Source: Ostreibacterium oceani (GTDB taxonomy: Bacteria; Pseudomonadota; Gammaproteobacteria; Cardiobacteriales; Ostreibacteriaceae). Taken from it: a stretch of DNA of 64,000 nucleotides. The position numbers and the translations under genes are program-made. Of this stretch, positions 55,464-62,849 are shown piece by piece. The stretch is taken from positions 228,658 to 292,657 of the forward strand of contig NZ_WHNW01000004.1 of NCBI RefSeq assembly GCF_009362845.1, given 5' to 3'. The notes below the pieces were generated by a model, which did no database searches, was not told the DNA's origin, and saw only the letters and a program-made list of their open reading frames with translations. Positions within the stretch are counted from its first letter, which is position 1. Every line of letters begins with the position of its first letter.

Positions 55464-57182
55464 TTAGCGCCCCATGATTTGTCGGTTAAGCAGCATAATT
55501 GGAATGAGGCCTGCAATAACAATGAGTAGGGCGGCGGGCGCCGTTTCGGCGAGGAGTCCATCGGAGGCGTATTGAAAAACCTGCGTGGCAAGTGTTTCAT
55601 AATTAAAGGGGCGCAGGATTAGCGTGGCGGGGAGTTCTTTCATGCAATCGACAAATACAATCAGCATGGCGGTTAAGATGCCTTTGTTAATGAGGGGTAG
55701 ATGGATGGTGCGGATGAGTTCGCTGTTGCTGCTGCCCAGTGTTTTTGCCGAGTAGTCCATGTTGCGCGTGACTTTTTCCAAACTGCTGTGTAGTGTGCCC
55801 TGAGCAATCGCCATAAAGCGAATGCTATAGGCGGCAACTAAAATAATCACGCTACCGCTCAACACCAAGCCGACGGACTGGTCGAATAGTGTGCGAGTGG
55901 CTTGGTTGATGAGTTTATCGATGGCAGCAAAAGGCACCATAATACCCAGCGCCAACACCGCGCCAGGCATGGCATAACCGAGGTTGGCAATCAGCGAACA
56001 GATTTTGATAAACGGCGTACCAACGAGGCGACGCGAGTAATTAATCAATAGGGCGATAAAAGTGACCACGGCAGCAGCCGTCAATGACAACGAGACCGAA
56101 TGCCACGCAGGAAGCCATAGGTTATTGTGGGTTAATTGTTCAAAATAGCGAACGACAAAAAACACCAATCGGCTGGTCGGGATTAAAAAGCCAATGGTTA
56201 CGGGGATCAGGCATAGCATAAACAGCGCTGCAGAGAGGGTTTTGTGGCAGGTTTTGCGTTTTTGTGTGTGATTATGGTGTTTTTGAAATAGCGCCTGTTT
56301 GCTGCGCGAGCCTTGTTCGGCGATGACCAAAAAAACGATAAAGCTGAGCATGACCAAGGCAATTTGCGAGGCAGCCTCGATGTTATCGCGGCCTAGCCAA
56401 TAATCATAAATGCCTTGTGAAAAGGTTTGCAATGCAAAATGATGCACCGCGCCGTAGTCGTTTAACACTTCCATCAAAATCAGCATAAGCCCAACAATAA
56501 TCGCAGGCCGTGCGAGCGGCAGATTGACATGGAAAAATATCGCCCATTTGGATCGACCTAACACGCGCGCACTGTCATTAAAGTGGCTGGACTGTTCCAA
56601 AAAAGCCGTGCGCGCCAATAAATAGATGTAAGGATAAAGGACAAACGAAAACGTGACAATGGCGCTGCCCATAGAGCGGACTTCAAAAAACGGGTAGTCT
56701 TGGGCGCTTTGAAAATCAAAGGTTTGGCGTATCCATTTTTGCACAGGGCCTGCGTATTCGAGCAAATCTGTGTAAACAAATGCGAGCAAATAAGTCGGTA
56801 CGGCCAGCGGTAAAACGAGCATCCATTCTAGCCATCGGCGGCCGATAAAATCATATTTTGCGACAGCATAGGCGGTTGTAATACCAATCACTAGGCTAAG
56901 TAATGCCACACCAGACATCAGCTGTAATGAGGTTTTGCTGTAGTGGCCTAAGTTGTGTTGCCACAGGTGTAGCCAAATATTGTCGGGGGTGGCAAAGGCT
57001 TTACCAAAAATCGTCATCAACGGAATGATAACCATTAATGCAACCAACAACGAAATGACGTACCACGGCCAACGATAAGACAAGTGTCCAATCGCGAATC
57101 GTTTGGCTGGCCTGCTGGATGGGTGGTAGATTTCGATAGTCAAGGCAGTTTTAGTGCTCAGTAGGGGGGCGAATAGGATCAA
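55464..57182 (-). CDS. Iron(III) ABC transporter permease (FbpB/FutB-like)
   Basis: 572 residues with about 12 membrane segments in two halves, each with a binding-protein-dependent transport loop (ARVLGRSKWAIFFHVNLPLA; AKTLGSSNSELIRTIHLPL). Such internally duplicated permeases serve ferric iron uptake. The start is uncertain: the longest frame opens with TTG, and no ATG occurs before residue 50. The binding-protein gene lies upstream; no ATPase gene is found in the window, and the gene's downstream side runs into the Rhs remnants. Confidence 0.9.
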   Translation of the reverse strand: MILFAPLLSTKTALTIEIYHPSSRPAKRFAIGHLSYRWPWYVISLLVALMVIIPLMTIFGKAFATPDNIWLHLWQHNLGHYSKTSLQLMSGVALLSLVIGITTAYAVAKYDFIGRRWLEWMLVLPLAVPTYLLAFVYTDLLEYAGPVQKWIRQTFDFQSAQDYPFFEVRSMGSAIVTFSFVLYPYIYLLARTAFLEQSSHFNDSARVLGRSKWAIFFHVNLPLARPAIIVGLMLILMEVLNDYGAVHHFALQTFSQGIYDYWLGRDNIEAASQIALVMLSFIVFLVIAEQGSRSKQALFQKHHNHTQKRKTCHKTLSAALFMLCLIPVTIGFLIPTSRLVFFVVRYFEQLTHNNLWLPAWHSVSLSLTAAAVVTFIALLINYSRRLVGTPFIKICSLIANLGYAMPGAVLALGIMVPFAAIDKLINQATRTLFDQSVGLVLSGSVIILVAAYSIRFMAIAQGTLHSSLEKVTRNMDYSAKTLGSSNSELIRTIHLPLINKGILTAMLIVFVDCMKELPATLILRPFNYETLATQVFQYASDGLLAETAPAALLIVIAGLIPIMLLNRQIMGR

Positions 57183-57236
57183 GTAGCGATTAAATAGGAA
57201 TGCGAATAATTTGCATTATGCCGCAGTCTGGCCCCT

Positions 57237-57264
57237 ATTATAACGAATAACGCGGCATGGACAA
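57237..57264 (-). promoter_or_regulatory. Candidate internal promoter for the iron permease
   Basis: On the minus strand TTGTCC, 16 nt, TATAAT, ending 55 nt before the permease start. The -35 lies in one arm of the hairpin described next. Confidence 0.5.
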
Positions 57265-57284
57265 GTGTATTTGTCTATGCCGCG
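57251..57284 (-). terminator. Hairpin between iron-binding protein and permease genes
   Basis: CGCGGCATGGACAA (57251-57264) and TTGTCTATGCCGCG (57271-57284) form a 14-bp stem with one G-U in RNA and a 6-nt loop. It lies about 95 bp after the binding-protein stop. It has no strong T-run, so it may act as a partial terminator or mRNA stabiliser that keeps the binding protein in excess. Confidence 0.65.
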
Positions 57285-57380
57285 AGGTGAGTGGGGTTTA
57301 TTTTGTGTGCATTGTATTAATGCAATTTCATGCAATTTTATGCAATTCCTTTATTAATTAATGACTAGATTAACTGTTTT

Positions 57381-58397
57381 TTAATCGTCGAAGCCGACTT
57401 CATCAATGAGATTGAGCGCTTGCTCACGTAAGTCATAGAGCTTAGACATCTCTAGTGAATCGGTTTTGTAATCCCCCCAAGATGCAACCAAATCAGACAA
57501 TTGGGCGTCGGCCTTTAATGGGTACTCAAAGTTGGCTTCTGCATACATTTGCTGGGCGGTGTCTTCGGTTAAGAACTCAATGAGTTTCATTGCATTGTCT
57601 TTGTTCGGGGCGCTTTTGATGAGGACAACGCCTGAAACATTAGCGTGTGCGCCACGATCGTCTTGGTTCGGGAAGGTGATGTTAATGGTATCGACCCAGT
57701 CTTTTTGGTCTGCTTTTTCTAGCATTGCGCCAATATAATAGTTATTGAGTACGGCAATATCACAAACCCCTTCTGCAATGGCTTGCACCTGACCACGGTC
57801 ATTGCTTTGTGGTTTTCTGGCGAGGTTATTTTTGACGCCTTGTAACCAAGTTTTTGTCTCTGCTTCGCCATGGGCAGCAATCATTGAAGCAATTAATGAA
57901 ATGTTATAGATGTTTTTTGCGCTGCGGATACAGATTTTGCCTTGGTATTGGGGGTCGGCTAAGTCTTCGTAGGTTTTTGGTGCATCAGCGAGTGGCATGC
58001 GCTCTTTGGATGTGGCAATGATACGAACCCGTTTGCTGAGTCCCACCCAGGCATTATCTTCACCAATAAATTGTGCTGGAATATTGGCGGCAACGACATC
58101 GCTGATGATGGGTTGTGCTAAATCATGCTTTTTAGACGCTGATGCCAATCGCGCGACGTCAACGGTTAGTACTAAATCCACAGGTGATAGGTCGCCTTCG
58201 GTTTTGATGCGTTCAAAGATGCCCTCTTTGGCGAAAACAACGTTGGTTTTGATACCCGTTTCTTGGGTAAATCGCTCCAAAAAAGGCTCGATTAAAAAGG
58301 GCTGTCGGTACGAATAGATATTCACTTCGTTTGCGCTAGCGGTGTTGGCTGCTGCGATAAGGGCAAGTGATGCGCCAATGAGACTTTTTTTCAACAT
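57381..58397 (-). CDS. Iron(III) ABC transporter substrate-binding protein (FutA/FbpA-like)
   Basis: 338 residues with a signal peptide (cleavage after NTASA). The mature protein begins NEVNIYSYRQPFLIEPFLER. Tyrosines characteristic of ferric-binding relatives are in VNIYSYRQP and the NNYYIGAML segment. Binds ferric iron in the periplasm and delivers it to the permease encoded downstream. Upstream is a Fur-type operator, in agreement with iron repression. Confidence 0.93.
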   Translation of the reverse strand: MLKKSLIGASLALIAAANTASANEVNIYSYRQPFLIEPFLERFTQETGIKTNVVFAKEGIFERIKTEGDLSPVDLVLTVDVARLASASKKHDLAQPIISDVVAANIPAQFIGEDNAWVGLSKRVRIIATSKERMPLADAPKTYEDLADPQYQGKICIRSAKNIYNISLIASMIAAHGEAETKTWLQGVKNNLARKPQSNDRGQVQAIAEGVCDIAVLNNYYIGAMLEKADQKDWVDTINITFPNQDDRGAHANVSGVVLIKSAPNKDNAMKLIEFLTEDTAQQMYAEANFEYPLKADAQLSDLVASWGDYKTDSLEMSKLYDLREQALNLIDEVGFDD

Positions 58398-58464
58398 AAA
58401 TGACTCCGTTGTGTTCGAATGTAAAAAAGGCTACTTAAAAAGGGTTAAGCAGTAAGCTAGATTG

Positions 58465-58503
58465 TTTAAATCTAAATGCTAATTATTATCATTTAGATTT
58501 AAA
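58465..58503 (-). promoter_or_regulatory. Fur box within a 14-bp inverted repeat
   Basis: On the minus strand AAATGATAATAATTAGCATT (complement of 58475-58494) closely follows the Fur consensus GATAATGATAATCATTATC. It is centred in a perfect inverted repeat: TTTAAATCTAAATG (58465-58478) and CATTTAGATTTAAA (58490-58503). It lies about 70 nt before the iron-binding protein start. Confidence 0.8.
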
Positions 58504-58545
58504 TGTCAAGTCAGCTTGTCATTTTGTTTGGTTTTTTTATTTTCC

Positions 58546-58590
58546 TTGCTTTGCTTTGTCTTGTCTTGTCTTGTATTATCTTGCTTTGCG
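58546..58590. repeat. 5-bp tandem repeat abutting the Anbu stop codon
   Basis: Nine successive 5-mers of the type TTGCT/TTGTC/TTGTA run from 58546 to 58590, ending one base before the stop of the Anbu gene. Confidence 0.85.
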
Positions 58591-58591
58591 G

Positions 58592-59329
58592 TTAGGTGTA
58601 GTAGTCAGATGGCGGATGGTCGAGGTTATCGAGTAAACCCAATAACCCGTCTGACCAAGTTTGTCTCACCTGATTTAAATATACGCTGTCGGTATCTAGG
58701 CGAACACCTGTCGGTTGCGCGAGGGAGTCGTTTTGATAGACGAGGAGATCAATGGGGTAGCCTACCGATAGGTTGGAGCGAATCGTCGCATCAAACGAGA
58801 CCAATAGCGCGTGGATGGCCTTATCAATGGTGTTGTCGTAGTTAATGACGCGATCTAGAATGGGTTTGCCATATTTGCTTTCGCCAATCTGCAAAAAAGG
58901 CGTGTCGCGTGTTGCATGCAGGCAGTTGCCGTCACCATAGACAAGGAATAATTCGGGCGCTTCGCCAGCAATTTGCCCGCCGATTAAAAATGAACTGGTG
59001 AAATTATTGCCTGTATGCACGGCACGACGTTCGCTTTCTTTGGCGACGTTGGTCGCATGTTCACCAATCAAATTGGCAATGTCAAATAGTGTGTTTTGAC
59101 GGTAAATGCTACGTTCGTTGTCTTCGTTAATATCGTTGTTAATAAGACTAATAACGGCTTGTGAAGTCGCTAAATTCCCCGCCGTCTGAATGGTGAAAAA
59201 ACAGTGGCCCTGTTGACCAAAGGTAAAGAGTTTTTTAAACGTAGAAATGTGGTCAATTCCAGCGTTTGTCCTTGTGTCACTGGCAAAAACGATGCCTGTT
59301 TTTAGCCTAATGGCTGCGCAATATGTCAT
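58592..59329 (-). CDS. Anbu, proteasome-related peptidase
   Basis: 245 residues of the COG3484 predicted proteasome-type protease family, called Anbu (ancestral beta subunit). The N-terminus MTYCAAIRLKTGIVFASDTR fits an Ntn hydrolase in which Thr2 becomes terminal after Met removal, with FKKLFTFGQQGHCF supplying the conserved Lys region. Family members form open, helical or washer-like assemblies. It lies directly with its known partner set (transglutaminase-like peptidase, alpha-E protein and circularly permuted ATP-grasp), which confirms the call. The reaction carried out by the set is not firmly established. Confidence 0.93.
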   Translation of the reverse strand: MTYCAAIRLKTGIVFASDTRTNAGIDHISTFKKLFTFGQQGHCFFTIQTAGNLATSQAVISLINNDINEDNERSIYRQNTLFDIANLIGEHATNVAKESERRAVHTGNNFTSSFLIGGQIAGEAPELFLVYGDGNCLHATRDTPFLQIGESKYGKPILDRVINYDNTIDKAIHALLVSFDATIRSNLSVGYPIDLLVYQNDSLAQPTGVRLDTDSVYLNQVRQTWSDGLLGLLDNLDHPPSDYYT

Positions 59330-59482
59330 GATTAAGTCACTGTTAAAGTTGGTTAATTGAAATGTTGGTACTGTATTGATTAGCTTGGTGAGTGGGGTTT
59401 TTGTACGGTAGTCATGCAGGGGCGGTACCTTTGTTATAGGCGACTTTTATCGCCTGCCACTGCTATCTGCTATTGCTACCTG

Positions 59483-60271
59483 CTACTGTTGTTCGTTCAT
59501 CACACTCACGGCATAGTTCATCTTTTCTTGGCCGCCGCCTACACGGACGCCGCGAATCGGTGCGCCATCATTATAGTCTAAACCGATGGCAAGTTGAATA
59601 TGTTGTGATGGGGTAAATAACCGATTACTGGTGTCAAAGACATACCAATCACCATTTAAATAGACTTCTGCCCACGCGTGGGTGGCGGCATGGTCAATGT
59701 CATCGGTGAATAAATAACCTGAGACGTAGCGCGCGGGCAATTGAAAATGCCGTGCGCAGGCCAAAAAAATATGCGTATGGTCTTGGCAGACGCCGCGCTG
59801 TAAATCGAATGCTTCGTCCGCTGTGGTCATCACGTGTGTTTCACCCGGTGCATAAACGACATGGTCTAATAGTGCGTGACTAAAATCAATTAAGCGGTGT
59901 TGCGTAATGGGGTGACTAAAATAAGGCGAGGCAAAAGCCAGCATCGCATCAGAGCATCGGGTTAACGGTGTTTGTTTTAAAAAGAGCCCAGCGGGATTAC
60001 GCTCGTCTTTGATGTGTGTTAGCCCGTAAATGAGGTCAACTTCACCGTCGACAGAAAACCGCAGGGTTTGATGTGGTTCGTGTACGTTAATGATTGTGCA
60101 AAAATTACCATAGCCGTCAAAAAATTCATTGCCGATGTTGGGGACGCTGAGTTGCCACTTGTTGATGATTTGCCCTGCGGTTGTTTGTGGGGTTAATCTA
60201 AGCAGCTGAATACTATGCTGTGCCGTCGATTCGTAGGTATATTGGGTTTCGTGATGGATAAATAGGTTCAT
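59483..60271 (-). CDS. Transglutaminase-like peptidase of the Anbu operon
   Basis: 262 residues from the ATG at the complement of 60269-60271; the frame continues upstream but overlaps the alpha-E gene, and MNLFIHHETQYTYES is the normal family start. N-terminal beta-domain, then the transglutaminase core with the catalytic Cys in LQRGVCQDHTHIFLACAR, PARYVSGYLF, His in ATHAWAEVYL and Asp in YVFDTSNR. In contrast to the large protein at 13774, its triad is intact. It is the predicted cysteine peptidase or amide-modifying enzyme of the system. Confidence 0.92.
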   Translation of the reverse strand: MNLFIHHETQYTYESTAQHSIQLLRLTPQTTAGQIINKWQLSVPNIGNEFFDGYGNFCTIINVHEPHQTLRFSVDGEVDLIYGLTHIKDERNPAGLFLKQTPLTRCSDAMLAFASPYFSHPITQHRLIDFSHALLDHVVYAPGETHVMTTADEAFDLQRGVCQDHTHIFLACARHFQLPARYVSGYLFTDDIDHAATHAWAEVYLNGDWYVFDTSNRLFTPSQHIQLAIGLDYNDGAPIRGVRVGGGQEKMNYAVSVMNEQQ

Positions 60272-60281
60272 GGTGGTCTGG

Positions 60282-60980
60282 TTATAGTCGCTGGTCAAAT
60301 ACGTGATAAAATTGCGTGAGCCAATCGGTGAATGCGACGTGGTCTTGGGTAAAGACCAGGGCTTGTGCAGGCAGTTTGAGTGTGTTCCAAGCAGGATAAT
60401 CAGGCAGCGATGTGGCAGCGACTGCGAATTGACGGAAATGCGCGCTGATTGCGTCGTTGATGCGAAGATGCTCATCTAATTGCTCAATGCTGAAACCGAG
60501 CGACCAAAAGGCGGCGACGGTTGTTTCTTGGGCGCGCATGGCTTGACAGCAAGCATGCAGTTGCAGGCAAGCAGCCCGAAGGCTATCATCATTTTTAAGG
60601 GATTTGGCATCGTTGAATAACTGGTACGCATCGCGGTCGATTACGCCTCGTACCGTTTGCACATTGTCATTGATATGATTAAATAGCGCAGGTAAAATGA
60701 CGGTATTCAACTGTCTTGCTAAGTGTTCGGTGCGGGTCTGTTCGTCTGTGTTTTCGTGCAAAGCTTGGCTATTGATGCCCATTAACGCCAGGTAGGTTTC
60801 GGCGGATACGGGTGGTGTGTTCGTGGCGACGACAATATTTGTGCCAGTACCCGTGTTAGTTTCCGTGCTAGTCTTTGCGCTAGTATTCACAATAGCTGTG
60901 CGCTGTTGTATCGTAATGGTTCGATACATATAACGACCCAGCCAACACAAATCGCCTGCGGTAGATAAGGGTAGTATCAT
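60282..60980 (-). CDS. Alpha-E domain protein of the Anbu operon (short form)
   Basis: 232 residues, mainly alpha-helical. It opens MILPLSTAGDLCWLGRYMYR, close to the typical alpha-E start in which the LxWLGRYxER motif is found. Family members are usually about 300 residues, so this one is short. A Thr/Asn/Gly-rich linker (KTSTETNTGTGTNIVVATN, about 35-53) replaces part of the first helical region. It lies 1 bp after the ATP-grasp gene and 10 bp before the peptidase. Confidence 0.82.
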   Translation of the reverse strand: MILPLSTAGDLCWLGRYMYRTITIQQRTAIVNTSAKTSTETNTGTGTNIVVATNTPPVSAETYLALMGINSQALHENTDEQTRTEHLARQLNTVILPALFNHINDNVQTVRGVIDRDAYQLFNDAKSLKNDDSLRAACLQLHACCQAMRAQETTVAAFWSLGFSIEQLDEHLRINDAISAHFRQFAVAATSLPDYPAWNTLKLPAQALVFTQDHVAFTDWLTQFYHVFDQRL

Positions 60981-60981
60981 G

Positions 60982-62436
60982 TTATTCTCCTTGGCCTACT
61001 GAGTTTGCTGAGTTTTCTTGCGTGACCCAGGTGTCTTTTACCCCGCCGCCTTGCGAAGAGTTAACGACCAGCGAGCCGTCACGAAGCGCAACACGGGTTA
61101 GTCCGCCTGCAGAGAGGCGAATCTTGTCAGGACTTGACAATACAAAGGGGCGCAGATCAATATGGCGCGGGGCGATACCCTCTTCAGTGCAGGTTGGGCA
61201 AGTCGATAACGCCAACGTCGGCTGGGCAATAAAGGCTGCGGGATCGGCTAAAATACGGGCGCGGTAAGCGGCGATTTCTGCTTTGCTAGACTTGGGGCCG
61301 ATGAGCATGCCATAGCCACCAGAGCCTTGCGCTTCTTTGACAACCAGCGTGTCCAAATGTGCTAAAACATAATCTAAATCCGCTTTGTCTCGGCACAACC
61401 AGGTGGGTACGTTGTGCAATATCGGCTGCTCGCCTAAGTAAAATTTGATCATCTCGTTGACATAAGGGTAAATGGACTTGTCATCAGCAACGCCTGTGCC
61501 AGGTGCATTGGCAATAATGACCTGCCCACTTCGATAGGCCGCCATCAACCCAGGCACACCGAGAACAGAGTTTGGATTCATGACCAGCGGGTCTAGAAAG
61601 TCGTCATCGATACGCCGATAAATGATGTCAACTCGTTTGGGGCCGCTGGTTGTGCGCAAATAAACCCCGTTGTTTTCGACATATAAATCATAGCCATGAA
61701 CCAGTGGTACACCCATTTCTCTGGCCAAAAACGTGTGTTCATAATAAGCACTGTTGTAGCGCCCAGGGGTTAATACGACAATAAAGGGGTCGTCGATTTG
61801 GCTATTCTCAACCAAGCAAGATTTGAGTAAACTAGGATAGTTGTCAACAGGTAGGACTTTGTTTTTGTCCAGCGTATCGCCTAATAGCCGCTGGCTAATC
61901 AGGCGGCCTTCAATCATATAAGAGACACCAGAGGGTGTTCTGAGGTTATCTTCTAGTACATAGTATTCGCCATCATTGTCGCGAATTAAGTCAATACCAC
62001 TGACATGCGCATAAATCGCCGTTGGTAAATCTAAATTCATCATCCAAGGTTGGTAACACGGGTTCTGCAAAACGACGGCTTCAGGGATTAAGTTAGCTCG
62101 AATAATGTCGCGCTTGTGGTATATGTCGTAGAGAAAAGCATTAAGCGCGCGTATGCGCTGGGTGCAACCGTTTTGCAACATATTCCATTCACGGCTAGCA
62201 ATGATACGAGGGATAATATCAAAGGGGATAATGCGTTCGGTTTGTTGAGACTCACCATAGACGGTAAAGCTAACACCCTTGCGATAAAATAACGCCAGTG
62301 CTTTTTGGTTGAGCGCAATTAATTCGTGCGTTCGTTTTTGCGTTAACCAATTTGCTAGCGTTTGGTAGGCTGGTCTGATTTGTCCATCCGCGCTGTGCAT
62401 CTCATCAAAGATAGAGGTGGCATTATCGTTGAGCAT
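60982..62436 (-). CDS. Circularly permuted type 2 ATP-grasp protein
   Basis: 484 residues of the circularly permuted ATP-grasp family that accompanies alpha-E, transglutaminase-like and Anbu genes. Recognisable segments are PFDIIPRIIASREW, DLIRDNDGEYYVLEDNLRTP, VDIIYRRIDDDFLDP and VVKEAQGSGGYGML. ATP-grasp enzymes make amide bonds through acyl phosphates, so a peptide-like product or tag has been proposed for the family; its substrate is unknown. First gene of the operon. Confidence 0.92.
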   Translation of the reverse strand: MLNDNATSIFDEMHSADGQIRPAYQTLANWLTQKRTHELIALNQKALALFYRKGVSFTVYGESQQTERIIPFDIIPRIIASREWNMLQNGCTQRIRALNAFLYDIYHKRDIIRANLIPEAVVLQNPCYQPWMMNLDLPTAIYAHVSGIDLIRDNDGEYYVLEDNLRTPSGVSYMIEGRLISQRLLGDTLDKNKVLPVDNYPSLLKSCLVENSQIDDPFIVVLTPGRYNSAYYEHTFLAREMGVPLVHGYDLYVENNGVYLRTTSGPKRVDIIYRRIDDDFLDPLVMNPNSVLGVPGLMAAYRSGQVIIANAPGTGVADDKSIYPYVNEMIKFYLGEQPILHNVPTWLCRDKADLDYVLAHLDTLVVKEAQGSGGYGMLIGPKSSKAEIAAYRARILADPAAFIAQPTLALSTCPTCTEEGIAPRHIDLRPFVLSSPDKIRLSAGGLTRVALRDGSLVVNSSQGGGVKDTWVTQENSANSVGQGE

Positions 62437-62849
62437 GAATAAGTGTTCCTAGTGTTTGCTTAATTGGTTGATGGGGTGCTTTTAATTTTTTCAGGGTAGG
62501 GTTTCGGTAGTCTCAGTGACGTCTCAGTGACGTCTTAGTGGTGAGTTATCCTGCTAACCATACAAACGGATTATAGTACCAATTGGTCGGCGTTGGCAAT
62601 TAAATCTAGTTATTTATTATATCGGATATCAAAGGTAGTGATAACAAATGCAGTTTGAGTGGTTCAATTGATTGGGGTTTTTTATGCGGTATCTGGTTGT
62701 CATGTTAAGCTAAATCAATTAATTAAACTTGTTGAATAATTGCTTTGAATAAGACTATTTCTTACTTATAATGTGCTTTTTGTTGTAGTCTGTGATTGAA
62801 AAGCAATAAATTATTGGTTATACTTTAGTTAAATAACATGGAGTCCTCG
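62437..62849. other. Divergent intergenic region: 11-bp repeats and promoter of the surface protein
   Basis: No gene is seen in these 413 bp. GTCTCAGTGAC is repeated at 62510-62520 and 62521-62531 with a degenerate third copy to 62541. Further right the DNA is AT-rich and holds TTTGAA (62744-62749), 17 bp, TATAAT (62767-62772), a good sigma-70 promoter about 75 nt before the next start codon. Confidence 0.7.
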
